64,000 nucleotides of DNA from JALYUA01 sp038229875 (GCA_038229875.1 JBBROA010000004.1:1-64000), one strand, 5' to 3'; shown: positions 1 to 9,018, numbered from the stretch's first letter. Made by a program: numbers and translations. Notes: generated by a model not told the origin, from the letters alone.

Positions 1-136
1 ATCGTTTCTTGCCTCCGCGCGTGCCCTCGTTGTCCTTCTGACCCAAACTGGCCTCTCAGACGCGCGTCGCGACACAACCGCAAACCTTCAACCCGCTGTC
101 GCGTGAAACCCAAATCGCCGATTTATCCACGGGCTG
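1..136. other. Intergenic, window edge
   Basis: No coding region, RNA or convincing hairpin is seen between the window start and the stop codon of the AraC-type regulator. Confidence 0.5.
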
Positions 137-1024
137 CTAGGCCCGTTTGACTGGGAGTTGGCAAGCGATCTCGAAGTGCGTAAAGCCGTGGGCGAAGGGA
201 CGTCCGATCCAGGCCTCGAAGGCGGGTAGATCGTCGGGGACGAAGCCGCTCCCGGGCAGCCAGGTCCTGTACAGCCAGTCGATCGCGCGCGCCTCGAGCT
301 CGATGCCGCCGCTTACGACCACCTCGGCCACGCGCATCGGCGGGAACTCGAAGCGGCCGATCTCGCCCGCGGGCTCGACGTCGTCGACCACGAGCGCGAC
401 GTCGTACCGACAGTCCTTGAGGGCGACGATCTCGGGTTCCTCCCACATGTAGCCGAGCCACTGGCCGTCCGCGAGGCCGCGCTCGATCGCCCACGCGAGG
501 AGTCGTTCACAGGCCGCTTGCGCGACACCCTCGCGGTAGGGATCGAGGACGCGGATGTAGGCCACGGTGCGGGCGGGCAGGTCGCGAAGTTGCACCGCGA
601 AGCCGTCGGGGTTCTGGCCCGCCGGCAGCGTCGTGAAACGATGACCTCCCTCCTGACTCGACAAGACGCGCTCGAACTCCCCGCGCCTGGAGTTGCGGAA
701 GGTGTCGAGGTCGAACACGCTGGGCGCCGCCCCGTAGCGCTGCTTGAAGCTGCGCGAAAAGTTGGAGGAGGAGGAAAAGCCGCAGTCCAAAGCCACGTCC
801 GTCAACGAGCGCTTGGGCGCGTGGGACATCAGGTACAGCGCCCGCTCGAGCCGCTGCCGCTTCACGAACTGGTTCAGCGTCTCCCCCAGGAGGGCCTTGA
901 AGACGCGGTGGAAGTGGAAGGGGGAGAAGCAGGCCGCCTCGGACACCTCGTCCAGTCTCAAGGGCTGAGCGAGGTTGCGCACGATGTGGTCGATCGCGCG
1001 GTTGACGCGCTCGACATAATCCAT
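137..1024 (-). CDS. AraC-family regulator with GyrI-like effector domain
   Basis: Transcription factor of 295 residues. The N-terminal ~105 residues are an AraC/XylS double helix-turn-helix, with the typical segments LDEVSEAACFSPFHFHRVFK and LTDVALDCGFSSSSNFSRSF. Residues ~150-295 form a GyrI/SOUL-like small-molecule binding domain (LRDLPARTVAYIRV at its start, HFEIACQLPV at its end). This architecture is that of Rob/SoxS-type regulators that respond to amphipathic compounds. I start at the ATG before DYVERVNRAIDHIV rather than 12 codons upstream, because homology-like sequence begins there. It is divergent from a DoxX-like gene 115 bp away, which is the obvious candidate target (inference). 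Confidence 0.9.
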   Translation of the reverse strand: MDYVERVNRAIDHIVRNLAQPLRLDEVSEAACFSPFHFHRVFKALLGETLNQFVKRQRLERALYLMSHAPKRSLTDVALDCGFSSSSNFSRSFKQRYGAAPSVFDLDTFRNSRRGEFERVLSSQEGGHRFTTLPAGQNPDGFAVQLRDLPARTVAYIRVLDPYREGVAQAACERLLAWAIERGLADGQWLGYMWEEPEIVALKDCRYDVALVVDDVEPAGEIGRFEFPPMRVAEVVVSGGIELEARAIDWLYRTWLPGSGFVPDDLPAFEAWIGRPFAHGFTHFEIACQLPVKRA

Positions 1025-1139
1025 GGAAACGGCGCTGTCGGTTTTTCGGTCGGTTCGCAAGATATGGCAAGTTACTTTTGCGATTTTCGGGCATGTTAGC
1101 CCCGCGCGCGCTTACGCGGAAGCCGGGAGGAGGCACACG

Positions 1140-1511
1140 ATGAACATCCTGTTGTGGGTCCTGCAGGTCCTCGCCGCGCTCCTGTACGGAGCATCGGGCG
1201 TCATGAAGGTCTTCCTGTTCGACAAGGTAAGCCAGGGCGTCCGGTCTTTTGATGCGTTGCCGCGGCAGGCCTGGGTGGCCCTCGGCATCCTCGAGCTCGT
1301 CTGCGCGGTCGGGCTGTTCGTCCCGGCCGCCTTCCACTGGCACCCGAAGCTCACCGTGGTGGCCGCCACGGTTCTGGCGATCGAGAGCCTCGTGTTCATC
1401 GGGGTGCACGTCAAGTACCGCGAGATCACGCCCATCATCATGAGCGGCGTGCTGGGCCTCCTCATGGCGTTCATCGCGTACGGCCGCATGGTCTTAAAGC
1501 CGATCCTCTGA
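1140..1511 (+). CDS. DoxX-like small membrane protein
   Basis: A 123-residue integral membrane protein with four hydrophobic segments (about residues 4-22, 42-62, 70-90, 95-117). The sequence (LYGASGVMKVFLFDK, then LELVCAVGLF) matches the DoxX/DoxX-like family, whose members are linked to redox or sulfur stress but are mostly uncharacterised. A good Shine-Dalgarno (GGGAGGAGG) sits 7 bp before the ATG and fixes the start; an in-frame upstream ATG at 1023 would add implausible residues. Divergent from the AraC/GyrI regulator, so possibly under its control. Confidence 0.85.
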   Translation: MNILLWVLQVLAALLYGASGVMKVFLFDKVSQGVRSFDALPRQAWVALGILELVCAVGLFVPAAFHWHPKLTVVAATVLAIESLVFIGVHVKYREITPIIMSGVLGLLMAFIAYGRMVLKPIL

Positions 1512-1607
1512 CCGGCTGACCCCGTCTGGCGGCCTCCCGATTGTGCGGAAGCCTGCCAGATATGCTCGTACTACTCCTTTCCCGACCACCGCACATAGGA
1601 GGATCAC

Positions 1608-1994
1608 ATGAAGCGAGTCACTGGCATCGGCGGCATCTTTTTCAAGGCAAAGGATGCCTCTGCGCTGCAGGCCTGGTACAAGCGTCATCTCGGCATCGCT
1701 GTCCATGCGTGGGGCGGTGCCAAGTTCGACTGGACCGACTCGGATGGCAGGCCCACAGGCGGAACGACCGCCTGGCTCGTTGCTCCGGAGGAAAGCAAAC
1801 AGTTTGCTCCAAGCGAAGCCTCGTTCATGGTCAACTACCGCGTTGAAGACCTTCACGCTCTGATCGCAGCGCTCAAAGCGGAAGGCTGCAACGTCCTCGA
1901 CAAGATAGATGACTCTGAGTACGGCAAGTTTGGCTGGGTCATCGATCCTGAGGGAAACAAGGTCGAATTGTGGCAACCACCTGCGGGTCAGTGA
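1608..1994 (+). CDS. VOC-family (glyoxalase/bleomycin-resistance fold) protein
   Basis: A 128-residue protein with the paired beta-alpha-beta-beta-beta modules of the vicinal oxygen chelate superfamily: GIFFKAKDASALQAWYKRHL in module 1 and VEDLHALIAALKAEGCNVL...IDPEGNKVELWQPP in module 2. The terminal DPEGNKVELW motif supplies a metal-ligand Glu in the family. Substrate cannot be told; members include glyoxalases, dioxygenases and antibiotic-binding proteins. A clear ribosome site (AGGAGG) lies 5 bp before the ATG. Stand-alone gene. Confidence 0.9.
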   Translation: MKRVTGIGGIFFKAKDASALQAWYKRHLGIAVHAWGGAKFDWTDSDGRPTGGTTAWLVAPEESKQFAPSEASFMVNYRVEDLHALIAALKAEGCNVLDKIDDSEYGKFGWVIDPEGNKVELWQPPAGQ

Positions 1995-2271
1995 AATGCG
2001 CCTACGCTCCCTTCGGCAGTTCGGCGGCCTGAACCTTCGCGGCAGCCACCGACGGGCGTTCGGCCACCACACACACTCGATTGAATGCGACGAGACCAAG
2101 GGGATACGCAGTCCAGCCAGGGCCCTGGGTCCGAGCAACCACTCCACCTCAAGGAGGCTCCCCAGGCACGCGAGGAGCGCCGACCTCGCGAGCGGATGCT
2201 GAAGCAGCGAACGCGCTGATGGCCCCGACACGTAACAGCATGGTCGAAACTCGGCGGGGAAATTAGGTTCG

Positions 2272-2880
2272 ATGGGGACGGGAAGACTCGAGGCATTCAG
2301 TGACGGCGTGATGGCGATCATCATCACGATCATGGTGCTCGAGCTGAAGGTCCCGCACGGCGCCGATTTCGCGTCGCTTCGGCCGCTCATCCCGGTCCTC
2401 CTGAGCTACGTGCTCAGTTTCGTCTACATCGGGATCTACTGGAACAATCATCACCACATGCTCCACGCGACGCAGCGTGTCAGCGGCTCCATTCTGTGGG
2501 CGAATCTTCATCTTCTGTTCTGGCTGTCGTTGGTGCCGTTCGCGACCGGGTGGATGGGCGAAAACCATTTTGCGCCGGCGCCCACCGCTCTCTATGGGGT
2601 TCCTCTCCTCATGGCCGCGATCGCCTACTGGCTTCTTCAGCGCGCAATCCTCTCGCACCAGGGCAGCGGCTCGATCCTGGCGGAGGCGATCGGCAGGGAC
2701 GTCAAGGGCAAGGTGTCTCCCGTCCTTTACGTGCTCGCGCTTTCTTTGGCGTTTGTCAGCCCATGGATCGCGAACGGCATCTACGTGGCGGTCGCGTTGA
2801 TGTGGCTCGTTCCGGACCGACGCATCGAGAGAATGTTGCAGTCCACGGAGAAGCCTTCAGAACATCCACGACGAGGTTGA
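2272..2880 (+). CDS. TMEM175-type (DUF1211) potassium channel-like protein
   Basis: A 202-residue protein with about six hydrophobic segments. The N-terminus carries the family signature R-x3-FSDGVMAI (RLEAFSDGVMAIIITIMVLEL), in which the FSD motif of helix 1 is the hallmark of TMEM175-like channels. Bacterial members form tetrameric potassium-conducting channels. A second conserved region (SYVLSFVYIGIYWNNHHHMLH) also fits. No operon partner: the preceding VOC gene ends 277 bp upstream and the following 400 bp hold no clear gene. Confidence 0.85.
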   Translation: MGTGRLEAFSDGVMAIIITIMVLELKVPHGADFASLRPLIPVLLSYVLSFVYIGIYWNNHHHMLHATQRVSGSILWANLHLLFWLSLVPFATGWMGENHFAPAPTALYGVPLLMAAIAYWLLQRAILSHQGSGSILAEAIGRDVKGKVSPVLYVLALSLAFVSPWIANGIYVAVALMWLVPDRRIERMLQSTEKPSEHPRRG

Positions 2881-3296
2881 GACGCTGGTCCGGTTCCGGG
2901 CCGCCCCGCTCACCGTCCGCGAAACCTTCGACCGGCTCTCGCATCGCCCCGCTGAGAGGACCGCTGAGGAATCCGCTCGAACGCCAGAAGACCCTTGGAT
3001 CGAGGTCCATCGCCCGCCCGTGGCAGGGGCGGTGCGTCCCGCCTTTCCTCAGCCCGCGAGACGATCCAGCCCTGTGTACGCTTGTGTCGCGGGCTCGACG
3101 CGTGCCGCAGGTGTCGTGTGGCTGCGAGGTCGCCTGGGCGGCATGACGGCGATCAGCTAGCGAATACCCCGGGCGGCGCTGCCTGAGTCCTGCGCGCAAG
3201 AGTTGTTACGGCACGCTTGCGAAGACGACCGGCTGATGGTTTGAGCGTGGCGACCGCGGCGCAGAAGCCCCACGGCTCGCACAGAGCCCGCCTCGC
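2881..3296. other. Non-coding or degraded stretch
   Basis: 416 bp without a gene I can support. One plus-strand reading stays open to about 3160 but has no recognisable domain and no ribosome site, and the minus-strand readings look like shadows. It may be decayed coding sequence, since the next locus is itself a broken gene. Confidence 0.4.
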
Positions 3297-3678
3297 ATGC
3301 ACCTGTACTTTGCGTTCGCCGCGATCCTCGCTCTGTTGGTCGGGGTTGCGCACTCGGTGCTGGGCGAACGGAGGATCTTTCGGAATTTGCGGAGAGGAGG
3401 CCTCGCGCCGACGGAGGGGGGAACACTGCTGAGCGAGAGGCAGGTACGAATACTCTGGGCAAGCTGGCATGTGCTCACGGTTTTCGGTGGGAGATGGCGG
3501 CAATTCTCGTATGGCTCTCATTTCATTCATGGCTTCCAGCAGCACGGCCCCCCCGGAGCAGGCAATCGCAGTCTCCAGGCTCATCGGGTCGCTGCTGGTC
3601 TTCGTCGGAACCAGGGCAAAGCACCCCGGGTGGGTTGGTTTGCTCGGCGTCGCCGGGTTGGTCTGGTTCGGCCGGTAG
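3297..3678 (+). pseudogene. Frameshifted small membrane protein
   Basis: Three overlapping plus-strand readings in three frames join into one sensible membrane protein. MHLYFAFAAILALLVGVAHS...VRILWASWHVLTVFG is in the first frame, WEMAAILVWLSFHSW in the second (from ~3488), and APPEQAIAVSRLIGSLLVFVG...GLVWFGR in the third (from ~3545). Joined, they give about 125 residues with four hydrophobic segments. The breaks fall near G-rich and C-rich runs (TGGGAG, GGCCCCCCGG), so sequencing error is as possible as real decay. Function is unknown. Two shifts in under 400 bp make an intact product unlikely as the sequence stands. Confidence 0.55.
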
Positions 3679-3703
3679 CGGCCTGCTGAACTCGTTCGGG
3701 CAG

Positions 3704-4675
3704 TTATCGCGAGCTCAGCCGCGTGCGGGCCTGATCGCCGCCAGCCTCCGCGGCGGCCGTGAGCAGCAGCCCGCGTTGAGACGAGCCGCGCAAGGCGTCG
3801 ATCAGGTCGTCGACCACCGGTGAGCGATGCGCGGAAGGCGCGACCACGGCTCGCAACACCACGCAGGGCAGCGCGGGACTGACGTGCACCTCGGCGAGCA
3901 CGCTGTCTCGCAGCTCCGGCTCGACGGCGTGCTCCGGCAAAAGGCCGAGCGCCGTCCCTCCTGCCAGGATCCCGCGCTTCACACCCTCGATCGTGCCCAT
4001 CGCCTGCATCCGCGGAGGCGGAACCCCGGCCGCCTCGAAATGATGCCGCAGCGTCTGATGGTAATTGCCCCCCGCGTCGCACATGTAAAAGTCGCAGCGG
4101 CGCAGGGCGTCCGCCGCGGCCATGCCACGCGCCAGCGGGTGAGTGGCGGCGCCGAGGATCAACAGGCGCGCCTTCGCCAGGATCGAGCCGGCGCCGGCCT
4201 CGGGCCCGGTCTCAGGCTCGAGCAACAGGCCGAGGTCGCTCTCGCCCGCGGCTACGCGCTCCCGGATTTCGCTGCAACTGCCGGTGACCACTTCCACGTG
4301 CACCGCCGGCCATCGGGCGCGAAGGGCGGCGAGTCGCGACGGGAGCACGTAGGCTCCGATCGACTCGACGGCGGAGACCACCAGCGTGGCCTTGACGCGG
4401 GTCGACGCGTCAGCGAGCTCCCCGATGAGCTCGCTGCTCAGCGCGAACATGCGGCGCGCGTACCCGAGCAGGACCTCGCCAGACGACGTCAGCGCCGGCG
4501 CGCCCCTGGCCCCTTTGCGAAACAGGTCGACGCCGAGCGTGCGCTCGAGCGCGCTCAGCGTCTCGGAGACCGTCGACTGCGAGAGGCCGAGCTCTCGGGC
4601 CGCGCGCGTGTGGGTCCCGGCATCGACCACCGCCGCGAAGACCCGTAGGTGCCGTAGCTCCAGCTCGGTCTTCAC
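3704..4675 (-). CDS. LysR-family transcriptional regulator
   Basis: A 323-residue protein. The winged HTH at residues 1-62 (LRHLRVFAAVVDAGTHTRAA...LSQSTVSETLSALERTLG) is typical of LysR regulators. It is followed by a two-lobed periplasmic-binding-like effector domain (TLVVSAVESIGAYVLPSRLA opens lobe 1). The C-terminal ~25 residues are low complexity. It is divergently transcribed from an isochorismatase-family hydrolase starting 107 bp away, the classical LysR arrangement, so that gene is its probable target. The intergenic stretch contains GCATCGGCCT- and CATCGGCCTCGCC-like repeats that could be the operator (inference). Confidence 0.9.
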   Translation of the reverse strand: MKTELELRHLRVFAAVVDAGTHTRAARELGLSQSTVSETLSALERTLGVDLFRKGARGAPALTSSGEVLLGYARRMFALSSELIGELADASTRVKATLVVSAVESIGAYVLPSRLAALRARWPAVHVEVVTGSCSEIRERVAAGESDLGLLLEPETGPEAGAGSILAKARLLILGAATHPLARGMAAADALRRCDFYMCDAGGNYHQTLRHHFEAAGVPPPRMQAMGTIEGVKRGILAGGTALGLLPEHAVEPELRDSVLAEVHVSPALPCVVLRAVVAPSAHRSPVVDDLIDALRGSSQRGLLLTAAAEAGGDQARTRLSSR

Positions 4676-4782
4676 CGGGCGACGTTACCATCGGCCTCGC
4701 CAGCAGACAGCGTCCCATCGGCCTCGCCGATGGGCGGCATCGGCCTTTTGGTGCGCGGGCGGCGCGCCCGTACGGTGGCGCC
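4676..4782. promoter_or_regulatory. Divergent promoter region between LysR gene and hydrolase
   Basis: 107 bp shared upstream region. It contains a near-direct repeat, CATCGGCCTCGCC at about 4690 and 4718, and a third partial copy (CATCGGCCTT at 4739). Repeats of this kind between a LysR gene and its divergent target are plausible regulator sites; no exact T-N11-A palindrome was established. Confidence 0.35.
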
Positions 4783-5376
4783 ATGCTCTCATTCGAATCG
4801 CACGCGCCCACTCTGCTGGTCGTCGATCTTCAGCTCGGTTTCGACGATCCGCGCTGGGGCCGGCGAAACAACCCGTTCCTGGAGGATCGTGCCTCCGACT
4901 TGTTACGCGCGTGGCGCACAGCCGGGCGCCCGGTCGTCCACGTGCGGCACATGTCGACGGATCCATTGTCGCCGCTGCGGCCCGGTCAGCGCGGGAACGG
5001 CTTCAAGCCCGAGACGGCTCCCGGCGCCGGCGAGGCGGTGATCGAGAAGCGCGTCAACAGCGCCTTCATCGGGACGTCGCTCGACACCGATCTGCGGCGC
5101 GCCGGGTGCGCGGGGCTGGTGATCGTGGGACTCACCACGAATCACTGCGTCTCGACAACCGCGCGCATGGCCGGCAACCTGGGCTTCGCGACCTGGGTCG
5201 TGTCCGACGCAACGGCCACGTTCGATCGGGTTGGCCCCGACGGTGTCGAGTATCCCGCCGAGCAGGTGCACGCCATGGCGCTGTCGGACCTCCACGGCGA
5301 GTTCGCCACCGTGGTCGACACGGAGGCGGTGATCGGTGCGCTGCAGGTTCCCCGTTTCTCGAGGAGGGCGTCATGA
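4783..5376 (+). CDS. Isochorismatase-family cysteine hydrolase
   Basis: A 197-residue alpha/beta protein with the complete catalytic triad of the family: Asp15 (VVDLQLGFDD), Lys89 (VIEKRVNSAF) and Cys122 (GLTTNHCVSTTARMAG). The cis-peptide region before the Cys is conserved. Family members hydrolyse isochorismate, nicotinamide, ureidoacrylate or N-carbamoyl compounds; the substrate here is unknown. Its stop codon overlaps the ATG of the following M13 peptidase by 4 bp (ATGA), so the two are translationally coupled. Likely controlled by the divergent LysR regulator. Confidence 0.92.
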   Translation: MLSFESHAPTLLVVDLQLGFDDPRWGRRNNPFLEDRASDLLRAWRTAGRPVVHVRHMSTDPLSPLRPGQRGNGFKPETAPGAGEAVIEKRVNSAFIGTSLDTDLRRAGCAGLVIVGLTTNHCVSTTARMAGNLGFATWVVSDATATFDRVGPDGVEYPAEQVHAMALSDLHGEFATVVDTEAVIGALQVPRFSRRAS

Positions 5377-7439
5377 GGTTCGCGCGCATCGTGTTGGCCG
5401 TCGCGGCCGGGATCGCGCTTTTCGCGGGTGGCGCCCCGATTTCAGTCGCTGAAGAAGTTTGCCCGCCATCGGAGCAGGGCGCGGCGCCGAAAGGCATCGA
5501 GTCAAACGATTTGGATCGCGCCGCCGACCCGTGCACCGACTTCTACGCCTTTGCCAACGGCGGCTGGCGCGCCGCGAATCCCATCCCGGCGGGGAAATCG
5601 CGCTGGAGCCGGCGGTGGGCCGCTCGCGAGGCGAACCGGGAGCAGTTGAAGAATCTCCTCGAAGAGCTGGCCTCAAAAACGGATCGGCCCCGAGGAAGCG
5701 TCGAGCAGCAGCTCGGCGATCACTTCGCCGCGTGCATGAACGAGCCGGCGATCGACGCCGCGGGTGTGACCCCCCTGGCGCCGTTGCTCGCCGACATCGG
5801 CGGTGTCCGGGATCCCGCCGGCGTCCAGCGCATGATTCGGCGGCTGCATGAGCTGGCGGTCCCGGCTCCGTTCGTGGCAACGCGCGCGTTTGATTACCAC
5901 GACCCTGCGAGCGTGGTCGTGAACATCGCCGCCGGCGGAATGGGGTTGCCTGATCGCGACTCCTATCTGAAACCCGAGCCGCGCTTCGCCGAGGCGCGCG
6001 AGAAGTATCGGATGCACGTCGCCCGCGTTCTGACGCTCGCCGGAATGTCCGCCGTGCCGGCGCGGAAGGCCGCAGCCGGCATCCTCGGGCTCGAGACCCG
6101 CCTGGCCGAGGCGAGCCTGGAGCCCGCGGCGGCCGCCGATCCGGCCGCGACAGCGCACAAGCTGACCTTCGAGCAACTCTCGCAGCTCGCTCCGCGATTC
6201 GACTGGGAGAGGTACTTCGCAGAGGCCCGGCTTCCGCGGATCGATGTCAACGTTGCCGAGCCCGCGTTCGTCGAGCAACTGAACCGAGAGCTCGATGCGA
6301 CGCCAGTGAAGGTGTGGAAGGCCTATCTGAAGTGGCACCTGCTCGAGTCGGCGGCGCCGTGGCTTTCGAAGCCCTTCGCCGACGAGTCCTTCGCCTTCCG
6401 CGACAAGTACCTGGGCGGCGCGGCCGCGGCAAAGCCCCGCGCGATGCGCTGTCTCGAATCGACGGAGGCATTGCTCGGAGAGCCCCTCGGCCGCGTGTAC
6501 GCCGAGCGCTACTTTCCTCCCGCGGCGAAGGCAAAAGTTCAGGAGATGGTTCGTACCCTGGTCGCTGTTCTGAAGGAGGACCTCAGCGAGCTGAAGTGGA
6601 TGTCCGACGCGACGAGGCAGGAGGCCCTCGCGAAAGTTCAGGCCTTTGAGGTGAAAGTGGGGTACCCCGACGCGTGGACCGACCACTCGGCGCTCGTCAT
6701 TCGCCGTGACGCCTTCTGGGCCAACGTGGCCGCGGGCCGCCGCTTCGGAGTCGAGGCCGCGCGCCGACGCGTCGGGCAACGCACGAGCCGGGCGATCTGG
6801 GAACTGCCCCCGTCGTCACCCGACGCGTACATCGACATCCAGCTCGACCTGATGGCGTTGCCGGCCGGCTTTCTGCAGCCGCCAATGTTCGACCTCGTCG
6901 CATCGGACGCCGTGAATTACGGCGCGATGGGCGTCGGGATTGCGCACGACCTCACTCACGCGATCGACGCGCTCGGCGCCGACTTCGACTCGACGGGGCA
7001 GCCGCGGAAGTGGTGGACGGAGCCCGATCTCGACGCCTTCCAGAAGCTCGGCCAGTGTTCCGTCGATCAGTACGACGGCTACGACATCGAGCCCGGCGTT
7101 CACCTCCAGGGAAAGCAGGTCCTCGGCGAGGCGCTCGGCGACGCCGCCGGCGTGCGCCTGGCGTATCTGGCCCTCCAGCGTTCGATGCAGCGTCACCCGG
7201 TGCCTGTGATCGACGGCTTGAGCCCCGAACAGCAGTTCTTCATCGCGTGGGGCCAGTTCCGCGGCGCCGCCGAGAGCCTGGAGATGCAGCGTCAAATGGT
7301 CAAGACGGATACGCATCCGACCGCCAGGTACCGGGTGATCGGGCCGCTGTCGAATGCGCCGGAGTTCCAGAAGGCCTTCGCCTGCAAGGCCGGATCGGCC
7401 ATGGTGAGGCCGCCCGAAAAGCGCTGCGCGGGTTGGTAG
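5373..7439 (+). CDS. M13 (neprilysin-like) metallopeptidase with altered catalytic motif
   Basis: Secreted or lipid-side protein of 688 residues, the normal size for family M13, with an N-terminal signal peptide (residues 1-28). The M13 domains are present: ADPCTDFYAFANGGW at the N-terminus, LPAGFLQPPMFD, the ExxxD zinc motif (Glu586, Asp590 in LGEALGDAAG), DTHP and YRVIGPLSN. However the zinc-binding HExxH is His525-Asp-Leu-Thr-His529: the catalytic Glu is Asp. The usual NAYY substrate-binding segment reads DAYI. So it keeps the zinc ligands but may be inactive or changed in activity. The ATG at 5373 overlaps the stop of the upstream hydrolase; earlier in-frame codons overlap that gene and were rejected. 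Confidence 0.9.
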   Translation: MRFARIVLAVAAGIALFAGGAPISVAEEVCPPSEQGAAPKGIESNDLDRAADPCTDFYAFANGGWRAANPIPAGKSRWSRRWAAREANREQLKNLLEELASKTDRPRGSVEQQLGDHFAACMNEPAIDAAGVTPLAPLLADIGGVRDPAGVQRMIRRLHELAVPAPFVATRAFDYHDPASVVVNIAAGGMGLPDRDSYLKPEPRFAEAREKYRMHVARVLTLAGMSAVPARKAAAGILGLETRLAEASLEPAAAADPAATAHKLTFEQLSQLAPRFDWERYFAEARLPRIDVNVAEPAFVEQLNRELDATPVKVWKAYLKWHLLESAAPWLSKPFADESFAFRDKYLGGAAAAKPRAMRCLESTEALLGEPLGRVYAERYFPPAAKAKVQEMVRTLVAVLKEDLSELKWMSDATRQEALAKVQAFEVKVGYPDAWTDHSALVIRRDAFWANVAAGRRFGVEAARRRVGQRTSRAIWELPPSSPDAYIDIQLDLMALPAGFLQPPMFDLVASDAVNYGAMGVGIAHDLTHAIDALGADFDSTGQPRKWWTEPDLDAFQKLGQCSVDQYDGYDIEPGVHLQGKQVLGEALGDAAGVRLAYLALQRSMQRHPVPVIDGLSPEQQFFIAWGQFRGAAESLEMQRQMVKTDTHPTARYRVIGPLSNAPEFQKAFACKAGSAMVRPPEKRCAGW

Positions 7440-7501
7440 TTGGTCTTCGCGCCGCGACGCGCGTACGAGGCCTCGCCATCACCACTCGTATCATCGAGCC
7501 G

Positions 7502-8485
7502 ATGCTCGCACGTACGGGCCACGAACGAGGAGTGCACACAGACAGCGGCGCGCAGCCCCGCTCGTCGAAGGACCCCGTCATCGACTGGCTCCTCGACGCC
7601 GACCCGTCGATCCGCTGGCAGGCCATGCGCGACTTGACCGACACGGCTCCCGAGATCGTCGCGGCCGAGCGGTCGCGCATCGCGGCGGAGGGATGGGGCC
7701 CACGGCTGCTCGATCAACAGCGACCCGACGGCCATTGGGGCGACGGGACCGCCACGCCGCTCTGGTGGTCGAACCTGTACACGCTGCTGTTCCTTCGCGA
7801 TCTGGGGCTCGACCCGGCGAGCGAGCGGGCGCGAACCGCGATCGATCTCGTGCGCAGCAACGTCACCTGGGGACCGGAGTTCGGAGACTCGCCCTTCTTC
7901 GAAGGTGAGGTCGAGCCATGCATCAACGGCCGCGTGGTCGCGCTCGGCGCGTACTTCGGCGACCGCAGCGCCCGGCTCGTGGATCGACTGCTGCGCGATC
8001 AGCTCGTGGATGGCGGCTGGAACTGCGAAGCGGAGCGCGGCTCCGTACGCTCGTCGTTCCACACGACGATCTGTGTGCTCGAAGGTCTGCTCGCGTACGA
8101 GGAGGCGTTCGGCGCCACGTCTCCGGTAACCGCCGCGCGGGAGAGGGCGCAGGAGTACCTCCTCGAGCGCCGTCTGCTCCGGAGGTTGTCGAGCGGCGAA
8201 ATCATCGATACGGCGTGGACGCAGTCAGCGTTTCCGACGCTCTGGCATTACGACGTGCTGCGCGCGCTCGACTATCTGCGGGCCGCCGGCGTGCAGCCGG
8301 ATGCGCGAGTCGAGGAGGCCGTCGCGGCGGTGCGCGAGCGGCGGCAGAGCGACGGGCGCTGGCTGCTCGACGTGCGGCACCGCAACACCCTTCACGAGGA
8401 GATGGCGGGCCCGATCGGAGCGCCGAGTCGCTGGATCACGTTACGCGCGCTCCGGGTGCTGGACTGGTACGCGCGTCGGGACTGA
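7502..8485 (+). CDS. Prenyltransferase/squalene-cyclase-fold (alpha-alpha barrel) protein
   Basis: A 327-residue, mostly helical protein resembling terpenoid-cyclase/protein-prenyltransferase alpha/alpha toroids: DWLLDADPSIRWQAMRDL near the start, QRPDGHWGDG at about residue 78 (a QW-like repeat), and DQLVDGGWNCE further on. It lacks the DxDD motif of squalene-hopene cyclases, so enzymatic cyclisation is not supported; related proteins are annotated only as terpene-cyclase-like. The ATG at 7502 is a choice among several; homology-like sequence begins near SKDPVIDWLL. Confidence 0.75.
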   Translation: MLARTGHERGVHTDSGAQPRSSKDPVIDWLLDADPSIRWQAMRDLTDTAPEIVAAERSRIAAEGWGPRLLDQQRPDGHWGDGTATPLWWSNLYTLLFLRDLGLDPASERARTAIDLVRSNVTWGPEFGDSPFFEGEVEPCINGRVVALGAYFGDRSARLVDRLLRDQLVDGGWNCEAERGSVRSSFHTTICVLEGLLAYEEAFGATSPVTAARERAQEYLLERRLLRRLSSGEIIDTAWTQSAFPTLWHYDVLRALDYLRAAGVQPDARVEEAVAAVRERRQSDGRWLLDVRHRNTLHEEMAGPIGAPSRWITLRALRVLDWYARRD

Positions 8486-8536
8486 TACGGTGGCCGAACA
8501 GGCCGCAGTTTTCAGCAAGCCGGCCGGAGGTTCTCC

Positions 8537-8977
8537 ATGCGTGGCGAGAAAATCTACGAATACGACCTCGACGTTACCGGCATGACGGATTACGGCGTGA
8601 GCCTGGAGGCGATTCTGTCGGCCACGCAGCCGGTCCCACCTCAGGGGGTTCGCATCGATATCGCGTTTGAGGGTCGCGCCATTGGTCGCCTGACCGGGCG
8701 AGTGCGCGGCGTCGACTACCTGAGGATGCGCGCTGACGGGCGCGTCGATCTTGACATTCGGGCGACGATCGAGACTGAGGACGGGCAACGGATCGCGCTG
8801 TCTGCCGATGGCGTGGCCGTTCCACGCACAGCCGAGCCGATCGCGGACCTCTGGGAGAACGTTCGCCTCGACACAGCAGGAAATGACTACGCCTGGGTCA
8901 ACACGCGACAGGTCTGGGGCGTCGGGAACGTGAATTTCGCGACCGGGAAGATTCACATCGACGCCTACATGCAGTAA
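8537..8977 (+). CDS. DUF3237-family protein
   Basis: A 146-residue beta-rich protein matching the DUF3237 pattern: DIAFEGRAIGRLTGRVRGVD, LRMRADGRVDLDIRATIETEDG and a terminal LVxG-like region VWGVGNVNFATGKIHIDAYM. DUF3237 proteins form small beta-barrels and are often near polyketide or lipid genes, but their biochemical role is unknown. CCGGAGG precedes the ATG by about 8 bp. No operon partner is evident. Confidence 0.75.
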   Translation: MRGEKIYEYDLDVTGMTDYGVSLEAILSATQPVPPQGVRIDIAFEGRAIGRLTGRVRGVDYLRMRADGRVDLDIRATIETEDGQRIALSADGVAVPRTAEPIADLWENVRLDTAGNDYAWVNTRQVWGVGNVNFATGKIHIDAYMQ

Positions 8978-9018
8978 ACCTCTCTCTGAGCCCGGGACTT
9001 GGAGGATTCGAATCCAGT

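Noticed and set aside
1994..2271. Minus-strand readings between the VOC and TMEM175 genes
   Set aside because: No domain, start signal or conserved pattern; a faint hydrophobic stretch (SALLACLGSLLEVEWLLGP) is not enough for a gene call.
4386..5372. Long upstream extension of the M13 peptidase frame
   Set aside because: It lies opposite the LysR gene and through the isochorismatase gene; the signal peptide begins at the ATG 5,373.
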